Below are positions 42,027 to 52,861 of a stretch of DNA of 64,000 nt, piece by piece; position 1 is the first letter of the stretch, and each line of letters begins with the position of its first letter. Below the pieces are notes generated by a model. That model was not told the DNA's origin. It was given only the letters and a program-made list of their open reading frames with translations, and did not search any database. Origin of the DNA: Favolaschia claudopus. Taxonomy: Eukaryota; Basidiomycota; Agaricomycetes; Agaricales; Mycenaceae. The stretch covers positions 372,001-436,000 of the forward strand of contig JAWWNJ010000118.1 in the NCBI GenBank assembly GCA_037176885.1, in the 5' to 3' direction. The position numbers and the translations under genes are program-made.

Positions 42027-42921
42027 ACACTCACCGGGTTCTCCCCGCCAGAGACGAGCTCAACCATCCAGCGCAAGCCGAAGACAAATGCCGGCATTGT
42101 TATGCACCTCGCGTTTGTTGTTGTCCCAGACCTGACTCAGTCCTCTTGATATGCCTGATCATGTTTGGAGTACTTATTACGACCAAGTGTTCAGGTGACG
42201 GGTGACAGAACCTGTGAACTGAACACTTTTGGTTCTGGTGACGGTGACACTTGGGTTTTTTCGCCAAAAATCGTCAAAAAAATCCGGGCCGGCATTCGCC
42301 GGCCTACCATATAAGGTAATTTGCTGTGCTCTGAACACTTTACTTATAACATTGGTGACACCCAGTGAACACTTCGAAATACTACAGTATATTGTATCAT
42401 TTCGACCAAATATTCAGCCCCAGCGAAAACCCCGTCCTGGGAATGGTGGTGGGCAGCGAGGGCTTTTGATCGGATATCAGATGATTTGATATCATGATGT
42501 GGCTGTGACCTCCCTTCTCCACGAACAGCGGGATGGTGAGCAAAATTCTGGAAAGCAGGAGCACTGAAAAAATCGGGTGGGGCGCTGAAAACAATAGATT
42601 AATCCAGGTCTTGAACACCTTCAAGCTAGATTTTCCAATTTTGAATTTTTAATCTATGTGACCGCGCGGATCAGAGGGAACTGGGCAAAGCCGGACAATT
42701 CACTCTGAAGGAATTGAAGATTGGGACATAAAACACGTATTGGCACATAAACCAAGCCGAAAGAGGCTCGCTGTCGGCACCAATTTTGCACCTAAGATGG
42801 CCGACATCAAACGCGTGACGCGACGCGTTGTCACGCCGTCACTGTACCTCCGCATCCGCCGAATTCCGCCCTCCCGCCACTTCAGTGACAAGGTAACAGC
42901 TAGAATGCTTTTCTAGACATA
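42027..42921. other. Spacer with short direct repeats
   Basis: Around 42180-42400 the words tgaacacttt and ggtgacac recur several times in direct orientation, but no bounded element is evident. A minus ORF at 42700-42891 has no recognisable motif. Confidence 0.35.
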
Positions 42922-43078
42922 TTAGGGCCTGATCGGGTGCACATAAATTTCCCATAAATAATCCTGAGGCCCGTAATTTGTCACGTCATTTGTCACGCCT
43001 CTTCTTGCCTCTACCTCTATCGTTCTCCTTGTACTATCGGTCTCCTACATAAACTTTCTCTATCTTGGTCCCTTCCAC

Positions 43079-44386
43079 ATGTCTCTCGACACCGACGACA
43101 CCCCTGCTGCTCGTAAAAATGCCGTCTGGAATGACGCTGAAGTCAAGGCTCTTTTCTCCGGCTTGGACGAGGCAAAGAAGGCGAAATACATGAGCGGCAA
43201 TGGCTTCCGACCTCCAGGCTGGACCCTCGCTGTGAACGCTGTCGCTACTGCCAACCCTAGCGCAGATCCCAAGAAAGATGCAGGGAAGTGTCAAAACAAG
43301 CTTTCAAATGTGCGTACTTGGGGCTCTTCATCCGCAGGTATCGATAACCTCTGTGACACTGTAGCTGAAGACGAAGTATGAGCTGTACATGTTCGTCAAA
43401 GGGTTCTCAGGTAGTGGGTGGGATGATGAATTGAAGTACGCGACAAATACGGACGAGTATGTCGAGGATTTTATACGGGTGCGTGTCCGACGGTCTTTTG
43501 ACCTTCATTATCTCATCTATGACTACAGGTTCGTGGCAGCAAATACGAGGCGTGCTTTACAACATCCTGCCCCTACTGGACCGAGCTTGACGAGCTCTTC
43601 TCCGGCGCAGTCAACAAGGCAACTGGAAGGAACGTTACGATGCTCGGCAAACGCAAACAAAAGAAAACCAAGGCGCTGACTGCTTCAACTGCTGCTTCTG
43701 GGAATCCGCTGCTTCTACTCCCTCTTCCAGCGCCTTGCGCACCCCTTTGGATGACGTCGACACGAATCTCGGGTCAGTCGACAACCCTCCACCCAATTCT
43801 CCCCGTTCCCCACGCCCTCCTCCTGGTCCTGCTGCTCCCGCTTCCGCTCCCGGTCCTCCTACCGCTCCCGCTCCTGCGTCTCAACCACATGGCGAATTTG
43901 ATGATGAATTGGCTACGGTACGACATTTCCGGCTACTTGCGTCTCTTTCCTGATGTCATACAGATCCCACGCAAAGCATCGAAGCGCCGTGAACGTGCCC
44001 CCAGTGAAGACGAAACCAGCGACTCTGAAAACAGCAAGGCCTCGGGCAAGCGCCCTTCCAAGCGCGGGCGCACAAGCTCTGGAAACGCCCGTCGCAACGC
44101 TGAGGCTGGCAGTCAAATCGCACGTTCTATCGACAATCTTTCGGCTGCGGTTGGACAACCAATCATTACATCCGAAGACCTTCGTCACGTTGATCAAGTT
44201 GTTGAGATTCTCAAGGACAAGACGCTTCTCCCTGACGACCCTCGCGGACGACTCTATCGTGCTGTTTCGAAACAGTTGTGTGGCGACGCTGCCCTTGCTC
44301 GTGTGTTTATTTTGGAAGAAGATCGCTCTCGTCGTATTAGTATCATTGAAGGCATCCTGGAGGATGCCGGGTTGTTGGATCTCTAG
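43079..44386 (+). CDS. Harbinger Myb/SANT-like DNA-binding protein
   Basis: Exons 43079-43309, 43365-43478, 43529-43917 and 43964-44386 join with 46-55 bp GT..AG introns. The N-terminal domain (AVWNDAEVKALFSGLDEAKK, NGFRPPGWTLAVNAVA, GKCQNKLSNLKTKYELYMF, GFSGSGWDDE) is the tryptophan-containing Myb/SANT-like fold of Harbinger accessory proteins. A Pro-rich linker and a basic nuclear-localisation-like stretch (SGKRPSKRGRTSSG) follow. The helical C-terminus is RHVDQVVEILKDKTLLPDD. In the family this protein binds the terminal repeats and carries the transposase to the nucleus. A frame change near 43690-43700 within exon 3 needs a 1 bp indel or an unseen short intron. Confidence 0.8.
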
Positions 44387-44562
44387 GTGCGGCTTAACGC
44401 ACCTTGCATTGTTTGATCTCAATTTTTTTTCTGTAGCTTCGCTTTCACATCGTTTCGCTTCCCTTTATTGCATGTCACTGTACTTCGTATCACAATAGAA
44501 ACCAAAGCATTGTTGTACATTCCGCAATCCATTTTGTAGCTCCATCCAAAATACAAACATAT

Positions 44563-45979
44563 TTACTGCAATTCTGGCCGATCCACAATGTAATCCCTCC
44601 ACATGGCGGACGAGATTCTATCACGACGTTCATTGGCTCGAGTCCTCTCTGCATTCGTGATTGCATACGCATTGTTCGGATCCACATCAGCCCCCCCAGC
44701 AAAGAATGCATCCCCATCTACGTCGTACTGTTCGTCATCTGGGAGATTGTTGATGGGTGCATGAACGGAAATAAAATTATGAAGCGCAGCGGCTGCACCG
44801 ACGATGAGCGCCTGCTGCTCGTACCCGAACTCCGGGCAGGATTTGAGGACCTTGAAACGCCTCTTCAAAATACCAAAGACACATTCAATCACTTGTCGTA
44901 GTTGTGCATGCCGCAAATTGAAAAGCTCTTGACGTGTTCGTGGCCTTGAAACGTGCTAATTGAATCAGCCACACTGATACATCTCGGAACGACTCACTGC
45001 TGATCCCCCTCCTTCCATTCTTTAAGATGATAGCGTACACCACGGTAGGGAGTCATGAGCATATCACAGTTAGGGAAGCCCGCGTCGGCCAGAAAATAGC
45101 GTCCGTGAGGGAGGGAAAATCCGTTTCGTCGCGCATGATCAAACAACAGTCCGTCGGCAGCCGTACCCTCGAACCCAGGCATAACATACAGAAAGCGCTT
45201 CTTTTGATCGCAAGCCGCCAGAGTATTTTGGGAGACTTTGCCGTGCGGTCGCGGTAGCGGGTTATATCTGCAAGCAGCGCCCAGAAATCGAAATGAACGC
45301 CGTCAGCAGAGCCACGGGCATACTTGAAATAAGGAAAGAAGCGATCATCGTCTCTGATTTCTTCGGGAGTTTCGTCAACGGGATCGGGGACATATTTGTC
45401 GTAGAAATCGGAGGTAAACGTTATGAGAAGCTCGTTGATGTAACTGGGACACTCTCAGACAGGAACAAAACATAAAGATTTGCACGGTGCTCACCGACTT
45501 ATTGTGTCTCCAGAATGTTGAAATCTCTCCTGAAGTTCTCGCTGGCTGCTTCCATGGACCATAAAATAGACAAAGATAGCAAGCTTCTCTTCTCCCGTCA
45601 TAAACCGACTGTTCTCCAGTTCCCCCATTGCCGCCAGTTCAGCCCAAAGAAGTGAGAACTCAAGAGCAGACATTCCTATCTGATCATGGCAACGGGTGGG
45701 GTTCCCAAGAAGAACTTCATCTAGCCAGAGCTGTCCAGTGAGAATAGAAGTGTTTAGCGGTCTCGGGATGCTGCTGTCAAGTAGATCTGACGCGAAGAAG
45801 GCGACAGCAATGAGAGCAGTATGGGTTGCAGTACGGCGCCGCTGCAGATGAGATAGTGTAGTTATACGCTTGCGTAGACGGGGGAGAACAACAGCGTTGA
45901 CAGGCATGATGAAACCACTGCGAGAAGTCGAAAGACAGAACGCGAGGACGGGTCGAGAAGGCAGAACGCGGCTTGTCAC
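44563..45979 (-). CDS. PIF/Harbinger DDE transposase
   Basis: Minus-strand start near 45979. The first exon has NPTRCHDQIGMSALEFSLLW, EEKLAIFVYFMVHGSS and REL-QERFQHSGDTISR, the helix-turn-helix region. Downstream, FKYARGSADGVHF contains the first catalytic Asp block (usually GALDGTH, here altered). KVSQNTLAACDQKKRFLYVM is followed by FLADAGFPNCDMLMTPYRG with the second Asp. After an intron, RQVIECVFGILKRRFKVLKS holds the catalytic Glu. It ends WRDYIVDRPELQ before TAA at 44563. Its two or more introns match the family. One frame slip near 45235-45250 separates the first two blocks, and the first Asp block deviates, so activity is doubtful. Confidence 0.8.
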
Positions 45980-46070
45980 ATTCAGTCACACTTTGTCACC
46001 CCAGGCAATACATTATTTATGGGAAATTTATGTGCACCCGATCAGGCCCTTAGATACATCTGTGAACTAA

Positions 46071-46620
46071 ATGAGGTACTACCAGGACACTACTATGGCC
46101 AATCTACGCCGTAAAGGGCGCTCCCGTGCTCAAAAGAAGAAACTCACAAATGCTCGCGACTCTCGTCAATCCGAACAGAAGGAGAATATCCCCCCGGCCT
46201 CTCCCCCTCCCAGTCCAAAGACACGCCGTCTTGCAGAGTACAAGATATCTAATACAACACTGAAGACGCAGCGGGATGTCTACAAAAGGAAGTATGAGCT
46301 AGCCATGCGACGAGAAATGCGGCACCTTCAGCAAAACCAGGAGCTCAAGGAGGGTATAAAGCGGCATGAGGCACGGATCTTCCAGCTGTTTGGGGAGGTC
46401 CAGGCTGCAACCCGCACTGCAGAGTCCACAGCAGCTCACCTAATGCAGAAACATGTCAAAAGTCAAGCCGAGCTGCAGAAGAAACTCACCGAAGCGTCCC
46501 AAAAAATCGCTCTGGCAGAGCAAGCGGCTAAATCAGACTCCGCCGACCTCTCTGCTCTTCGCGCTAGTATTCGGGTCCTAAAGAAACGGATCATTAGGGT
46601 TAGCACAGCCTCCCAACGAC
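46071..46620 (+). pseudogene. Coiled-coil N-terminus of a transposon-associated protein, truncated
   Basis: A frame open from 46071 (internal ATG at 46095, MANLRRKGRSRAQ) encodes a basic start, a Pro-rich stretch (NIPPASPPPSPKTRRL) and a long coiled coil (KTQRDVYKRKYELAM, HLQQNQELKEGIKRHEARIF, SQAELQKKLTEASQKI), ending ASIRVLKKRIIR. Similarity to a real protein stops near 46605, where the AT-rich foldback begins. I recall this arrangement as the start of multicopy Agaricomycete proteins whose later part looks transposase-like; that part is absent. The gene begins 18 bp after the right end of the Harbinger element, which may have inserted in its 5' region. Confidence 0.55.
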
Positions 46621-46652
46621 GATATCTACAATATCTTTCTCTTGCCCAAGTT

Positions 46653-47056
46653 GCGATATATTTTCCTTCTGAGTCTCACTTTCTATATATTTTGTCTCTG
46701 AGATATATATCCAAACTTCAACTTTATATATATCTGACCTCCAACTTTCTATATCTCACTTCACCTCAGATATCCACCTGGGATATTTTTCCACCAACTC
46801 GCACTATATACGCGCAAAACCGTGATATATTGGGTTTTGATTAAAACATCACTTTGACCGCCATAGTAAACCCAATATATCACGGTTTTGCGCGTATATA
46901 GTGCGAGTTGGTGGAAAAATATCCCAGGTGGATATCTGAGGGAGGTGAAGTGAGATATAGAAAGTTGGAGGTCAGATATACATAAAGTTGAAGTTTGGAT
47001 ATATATCTCGGAGACAAAATATATAGAAAGTGAGACTCACGAGGAAAATATATCGC
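46653..47056. repeat. Long perfect-looking hairpin (foldback), arms about 185 bp
   Basis: The arm 46653-46837 (gcgatatattttcc..tgatatattgggttt) is repeated inverted at 46868-47056 with only scattered mismatches and a 30 bp loop. Both arms are rich in tatatat and contain gcgcgtatatagtgcg. No ORF. RNA from it would form a long duplex. The low divergence between arms means a recent origin or ongoing gene conversion. Confidence 0.85.
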
Positions 47057-47256
47057 AGATCTTTAAATGGTGTTTGCTATAACTTACATGATATGAGTCG
47101 GGCATCAAATTTATAGCAAACATAGAGATCGATTTTCAAAATTCAGCTTTCCCATCTTATGTAGCCGTATATAGCAGCTGAGGGCTTCACAGAAAGTTTT
47201 CATGCTTCAATAACCCCTGAAAAACAACGTACCACATTCTCACCCTGCGATATATA

Positions 47257-47965
47257 CTCGTTATGGCAATAAGTCTTGGACGGTGGGATTTTTGACTGCT
47301 CTTGGCCATCTAAGCAGGTTTTCGGCAGATTTGAGGTGCTAGATGTCAGTGGAGTACTCCACCGACCTCATTCCGTCCATCAGTCTGATCAAATAATCTT
47401 GATCTGTAATCATAAAAGGCAAAACAGAGATGAATATTGAAAACTGCAAATTAGGGCCCAGCTATCCATGTTTTTGGCGCAAAACTGGATAGCTAGGCTT
47501 GTAGATCGTCCAAAACTAGTAAGTTTAACACCTTGAATTAAGCAAAATGGCTGAGGCGTTCCAGAGATATTGTGCTGCCAAGTCGGCCATTTTTTGCCGT
47601 AACATGGGCAAAAATAGCAAAACAGCTGAAATATGGCCAACTTGGCAGCCCAAGATCTCGGGAACTACACCAGCTTTTGCCATAATTCAAGTTGGGGGTT
47701 ACTTGGCTTCACCAAAGCTATACATTGGGGCATACAAGTTTGATGGGAAATGATGTCCCAATGAGCGAAAAAATGCACATTTGAGGTTATTGATGTGTTT
47801 TGCCTTTTATGGCAGCTGATCAGCGCTTGGTGATTGTAGTGATGGCCGGAATCTTATCAGTGGTTCACTCTACGCACATTCAGCATCTTGAACCAGCCGG
47901 AAAGCTGTTCAATCTGTCGCAAACAACGCAAAATCCCACCGTCCAAGACTTATTGCCATAACGAG
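47257..47965. mobile_element. 709 bp MITE, family A copy 2
   Basis: Same ends as the element at 19730 (CTCGTTATGGCAATAAGTCT) and the same length within 15 bp, in the opposite orientation. TA flanks (47255-47256, 47966-47967). The copies are close over their whole length, so family A moved recently. Confidence 0.85.
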
Positions 47966-48068
47966 TATCAAAGAGGATCAGATATCAACGCCCAAAATCA
48001 CAGCACGTCAACGCAGCTCTGTGTGCAGTAGCATATAACTGGTTACTACCTACAGGGAAGCTTTGGCG

Positions 48069-48102
48069 CCGTGGTGACTGAACTAGGGTTCAGTCACCAC
48101 GG
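48069..48102. repeat. 15 bp perfect palindrome arms
   Basis: ccgtggtgactgaac and gttcagtcaccacgg are separated by tagg. The stem is GC-rich enough to act as a transcript hairpin, but no gene end is identified beside it. Confidence 0.7.
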
Positions 48103-48369
48103 TCCGCAATTTCTGATTCCGGTTACTTTTGGTGATGACGAGTAGCAGTAGATTTGACGGAAATTTTACGGCCACAAACATAATAATTTAACACCTTTGT
48201 ATGTCACGCAGTACTCAGGGAAACCACACAACCGTTATGCGTTACCGTCGAAACGAAACAGGGCGGGCGTTACGCGTTACGTTTCACCCATACAAATTGC
48301 TACAGTATGTCCATTTTCTTCTTACTATGTCGCTTGATACTGACCCTCATTAAAGACTCATCAGTCTCG

Positions 48370-51300
48370 ACGAGATGGGCTATGTTCAAAACATCACCTT
48401 GAGTGCAGATGCATCTCCCGAAACTGTTAAAAATTCGATGGAAGCTGTCTTCTCCCACATCGACCTCGTAAAAACTGTGGGTCTTCGGGTTCTCCGAACC
48501 AAGCGTGTTCAACGCCGCAACAAACGCGGCCGCATGGTTGCTAAGCCCGGAACCGCCCGTGTTCTTCGTGGTTTGAAGCTTTCTCTTTCCGTATCAGGAC
48601 TTCAGACGTGAGAGGGCTTTTCTCTCTGCTTTTCGCTGCAATTCTGACATTTGAAAGTGCTCTGAGTGACTCTAATGTTCGTGGCGCCGGGCCCAGGTTC
48701 AGAAAAACAGTTTTCGTCTCCCTGATTGCCCTCGGACCTAACCTTCCTTGGGGTGACACGTCAGAGGACTCGGACGACATTGATCATGATATTCCCTCAG
48801 AGGAGCTTTCCGAACGTTCGAATGACTCCTGAGTTCCTCTAGTCCTCTGCCTCTGCCGTGATAACTGAGCTGTGTTTCTCTGTCTCAGACCGATCCTGAC
48901 TATGAGACTACATAGTACCAAGGTTTATTCCGTTCATTCCCCTCATTTGCCTACTGACTGTTCTATTTCAGTCTACTGACGCTTCTGAGAGTTTGCGCGC
49001 GTCTGGACCACCAAGCACAGCGGTACGTGGTATTTCTCTGGTAGTGAACATTCATTGAAGCTGAAATTCATGCAGCGCACCGAAACTTCTGCCTCTTCAT
49101 TATCCAAGGGGAAGGGGAAACAAAAGGCCCGAGAGGAAGTACGTCTGCCACGGTAACACCATTCAGGTTCTAATCATTCTCTGTGACAGGGAACTCCCTT
49201 TCATACGGGATTCTACGACGAAGACTTTGTCGGCGATGACTCGATTGCAGACGACAACCTGTTCCCTCCTGGTGGCGGCCGTCCTTCTCCGGGGCCAGAC
49301 TCAAAGGTCCGGTGGCTGCGTGATTTCCGAGCAGTACTGATTGAACACAGATACCCTTGCTTGTGATTCCGGATGCGCAGAAGAAGTTGGAGAGGTTGTT
49401 GAACAATATGAACGGCCCGAATATGTTCAATCGGAAGCCGACAAACTGGGTGAGTTGTATTTCCGCTTCATGCTCCTTCCGTCCCTTAAATATTCTGTTT
49501 AGTGGGCAGCTAGTCCGGTTGGAGCGTTTGCTCAAGGCAATACGGCGAGCCAGATTTGCGCCAGTGTTTGCAACTTGTATCTTGAGTCTCCGGCGCAGTC
49601 GTCCTTTGCGCCAGAACATATTCCGTCTTTCATACAAGCAAACTTGTGTCGTCCTTTTGCAAAATTGGTTGCCCTTTCTGATCGTCTTCGGGGAAAGACC
49701 GATAGCCTTGGTGCGCGTCTCAAAGCCCTGCATTCTCATTTGTTTTCTCAGTGTCAGTTCACAGGCACACCTGAATGCGAAGCTAGCTTCGATCGCGAGT
49801 TTGCTGTGGGTCCAGGCGGAATTCACGGCCTAATTGCTAATATGTCTCCGGCCTATCGTGTCCTGGCTATGATCCGTGGCACCACTGCCCCGGCCGAAGC
49901 AGTCAATCGTGTTCACGACGATGTGGTCTCTCTGACGTACGCACTGCTTCGTTGCGTCGAGCACATTCGCTTCAAACACAATCGTAGTCAGTGGGATCCG
50001 ACTGGAGGGTACCGGAAATTTGCGATCATCAGAGAGAAACGCGATGACGAGCTTCCGGTATGCAATTTCAGTTCCTTTCCATGTCATTTATTCAATCTCA
50101 AATAATATGATGTGTAGCTCGCCACGGTTCCACTTGATTTGACTGCATTGGTCTGTGCTATACAAAAACCTCGCCCCAACATCGGTGAGGTGGGCTCGTT
50201 GCTTGTTGACGTCTTCGGCGATGCTAGTGATCCAAATGAGCGCGTCGTCCGTGGTGGAGCCCTTGGCATTGGCCGAGCGTATGATCTTATCGCAATTCCC
50301 GTGCTAGACGAGCTCGACAGCGAGCACAGTGAATATCAGTCCCTTCTGAATCTTCTCAACGGCTTCTTTTTGGGTGTCGCTCGCAAGGTCCGTGCTCATC
50401 TCAAAGATGCGGCTGCTAAGGAACAGAACTCGAAACCGGTGAGTTCTATACAGTTGAACATCTCATAATGCATATGCTCACAATGCATAAACCTCGTTCT
50501 GCATAGTGTTTTGGGATCCACCAACTTGGTGGGCTGGTGTTTTATGCATTTTCTCATATTGCCTAATGCATAAGGTTTGGGGCAAGTTTTTAGTGCAGTA
50601 TGCATTATGAGATCGCAAAATTGATACAATTTGGTGGCAATTCCAGTTTATAACATGTTACAGCTAAATCCAAGATTTTGACCGATTGACTGCGGCTTGA
50701 CTACGGGAGGCTATGGCATGGCTACGGAACGGCTGCGGCTTGACTCAGAAGCACAGCCACAGTAGGGTATATAAGGAGCGCGGTTTTGCGTCGAAGAGTA
50801 GAGAACTTTCACCCCATGTAAACTCACTATAACCTATCTATCTATCTTTCGGCTCTTGAAATTGTTTGCTAAATATTCGACTTGATTGAACATCCGGAAA
50901 TCAAACGCTCGTTGACCACCCACAACCCCGACTCACCCACGGATCGCTTGTTCGCCGTCGCTGCGCTCAAACCCGAGATGGGACCGCTGTGGATCTTCGA
51001 GGTATTGTTGGATTTGTTATATTTATTCGGTTTGTTTTGTTGGATGATGAAGGGAGATGTACGATTCGGATTAGGGTTATCGGTTTTATCGGTTGTGTTG
51101 AGGTTGAGAGTGACGAGGAGGAGGATTCAACGTTGGACGGTACGGTGGTGGGAAGGAATTCCGCAGGTCGGGACGACTACGCGCTCGCAGGCGAGCACAT
51201 CTCATTACCATCGCCGCCATTCTATTTCTACAATATTATCATTACTACTTCTCCGTCATTCGCCGTCACTCATCTGGATTGCACTATGCGTATACTTCGC

Positions 51301-52850
51301 ATCGAGCCCCGAACTTGCGCGTGTCGGATTGGTTGTGTGGTGGTTGGTTGGGTTGTTGTTCAGTTCAGCTTTCACCCACGCTCCCAGTCCCCGCGTTTCA
51401 GTGTTTTGGGGTCCACCAACTTGGTGGGCTGGTGTTTTATGCGTTTTCTCATATTGCCTAATGCATAAGGTTTGGGGCCAAGGGTACGCCGGCATTCTAA
51501 GAAAAGATATAGGGCCGATTTTCTTTTTTCCGCCTCGACGGCTGGACTAACATACTACGTAAGCATTCACACGCACCATATACGGCAGTATATTTCCACG
51601 GTTTAGTTGCCGGAGTCGGAGGGAGCAGTAAAATAATGTCATTATCGTCAGAAGCATGTGGAAAGGTTCTATGGTGCCCTCCGCTTAGTCACCGCCAAAA
51701 ATGTACTAGTCCCAAATCGGCCGAAGGCCGAATTTTTTTTTGTATATACCTCTTTTCGCCTGCAGAAAGACACTTTTCTACATCTACACTGTCTATAATA
51801 CGTCTGGCCGTCTTCCATGGTCCGCAAACGAAAATACTTGTTGAGTGCGGCAGCCAGAGCGCGTGCTGGTCGACATCGTCGTGCCGAATCATCGTCACCG
51901 TCATCCGGCATGGCGACTCAGGATGCTCAATTACACGTCCGCAAGTTTAGTTCTAAGGTATACAAGTCTCACAGACGTATCCCACAACGTGTCACAGAGA
52001 GTTTTGACCAGTAGGGACATATTCGGAGGGACAGTCCCAATTTGGGGGGTCAGAAGTTTTATAACTCGCTCAATTTTGTCGCTATAAAAATTCTGTCTTG
52101 CCAAAAGATTCCTTGCGTGAAACTGAGTGTTTTCCCAAGAGGAATAAAAAATCGGTGTTTTCCTGCCCGAGCAGTAACGGTTGTCACAAATTGGTGGTGA
52201 CTAAGTGGAGGGCACCATAAATAGCTTGCAAATAGGTTCTTGGGCCTCCCTACCTTGTGTTTTATGTTTAATTTATGTTGAGTTTCATTTGATGAATCGC
52301 CAAACATAACCACATACCGGCCGAGCGCACCAACCAAACAAAGAGAAGAGCTGAACAGCAATGGCAGACATTCTCTAAGTTCCAACAAGCCGCCGGAGCG
52401 TGTTCGGGCACAATAAATGGGGGGTTCAATTTTTCTTTTCCTGGCCTGACGGCCGGACTAACTAACCAGCCCTAGGTCGCCGGTTTAGACACCGGCGTAC
52501 CCTTGTTTGGGGCAAGTTTTTAGTGCATTATGCATTATGAGATCGCAAAATTGGTGACAATTTGCCCGTTTGTGTCACTCTTCTAACGCATATGGGTACT
52601 ATTCACGTCAAAAACACCAGATTATAACATGTTACAGCTAAATCCAATGGTGGACAATCCGGCATCTGCCGCACTTCCATATATAGTAAATTCGTGACAA
52701 TGTCACATATGTCACCCGGTGTGACAGTATGCAGGAATGCATATTGCTCATAATGCATAGCGCTTGGAGGTCCACGGTTGCATTATGAGATGTTCAACTG
52801 TACAAGCTAATCCTGTAAAGACAAACAAAACCTGTAGAAATTTCAGTAAA
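48370..52850 (+). CDS. Multi-exon gene, unrecognised, with a 2.35 kb intronic transposon
   Basis: Consistent GT..AG introns join exons ..48370-48607, 48658-about 48830, then 48972-49022, 49076-49138, 49190-49306, 49351-49449, 49503-50057 and 50119-50438. The joints between 48830 and 48971 are uncertain. Segments include FSHIDLVKTVGLRVLRTKRV, an acidic DTSEDSDDIDHD stretch, FHTGFYDEDFVGDDSIADD, LVIPDAQKKLERLLNNM, HIPSFIQANLCRPFAKLVAL, FAVGPGGIHGLIANM and ALGIGRAYDLIAIPVLDELD. The intron from 50439 holds the mariner-like insertion; after it the frame ends within a few codons (KFQ, acceptor near 52837) or continues as NFSKSNTSFTISHPF. No known domain recognised. It could be a companion gene of an older element or a host gene. 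Confidence 0.55.
50768..51550 (+). promoter_or_regulatory. TATA box and open frame inside the mariner-like element
   Basis: TATATAAG at 50768-50775 is followed by a CT-rich leader (tatctatctatctttc) and an open frame from about 50884 (EHPEIKRSLTTHNPDSPTDR, LFAVAALKPEMGPLWIFE) without an ATG. After a possible donor the frame continues with hydrophobic stretches. It may be a captured host gene 5' part. Protein identity unknown. Confidence 0.3.
51672..52217. mobile_element. 546 bp TA-flanked element inside the hAT-like element
   Basis: Ends TGGTGCCCTCC(G/A)CTTAGTC inverted at both sides, followed by ACC(G/A)CCAA, with TA flanks (51670-51671, 52218-52219). This third layer of nesting carries one short ORF at 51817. 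Confidence 0.75.
51817..52014 (+). CDS. Small basic ORF, 65 codons
   Basis: ATG at 51817 encodes MVRKRKYLLSAAARARAG, RHRRAESSSPSSGMATQD and further to TESFDQ. The upstream side has a CT-rich leader, and a donor-like ggtata lies at 51957. It resembles the basic, Ser-rich first exons of Agaricomycete transposon proteins, including the 8825 gene in style. Downstream exons are absent, so it is probably a first-exon relic. Confidence 0.4.
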   Translation: MVRKRKYLLSAAARARAGRHRRAESSSPSSGMATQDAQLHVRKFSSKVYKSHRRIPQRVTESFDQ

Positions 52851-52861
52851 TCAAACACTTC

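Larger units (their letters stand above)
42925..46049. mobile_element. PIF/Harbinger transposon, nearly complete
   Basis: Perfect or near-perfect 36 bp terminal inverted repeats begin GGGCCTGATCGGGTGCACAT and run to about tttcccataaata. TTA duplications (42922-42924, 46050-46052) match the TWA target of PIF/Harbinger. The two genes are convergent: a Myb/SANT-like protein on the plus strand and a DDE transposase on the minus strand. This is the canonical two-gene layout and the best-preserved DNA transposon in the window. Each gene seems to carry a single frameshift. Confidence 0.9.
51479..52505. mobile_element. hAT-like non-autonomous element (8 bp duplication)
   Basis: 14 bp perfect inverted ends CAAGGGTACGCCGG and a perfect 8 bp direct duplication TTTGGGGC (51471-51478, 52506-52513). 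An 8 bp duplication with CA-G-rich ends is the hAT signature. No transposase inside. It interrupts the second copy of the mariner-internal block, and itself contains a TA-flanked element. Confidence 0.8.
50451..52800. mobile_element. Tc1/mariner-like element in an intron
   Basis: Perfect terminal inverted repeats start CAGTTGAACATCTCATAATG on both sides with TA flanks (50449-50450, 52801-52802). CAGT ends with TA targets are typical of Tc1/mariner. No transposase is recognised inside. An internal block (50500-50660: accaacttggtgggctggtg, tgttacagctaaatcc) is present a second time, itself split by the hAT-like insertion (51400-51478 and 52506-52650). Confidence 0.85.

Noticed and set aside
46801..46900. 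An inverted LTR pair flanking a lost element
   Set aside because: The 185 bp arms are separated by only 30 bp and lack TG..CA ends or a primer site; a foldback is the simpler reading.
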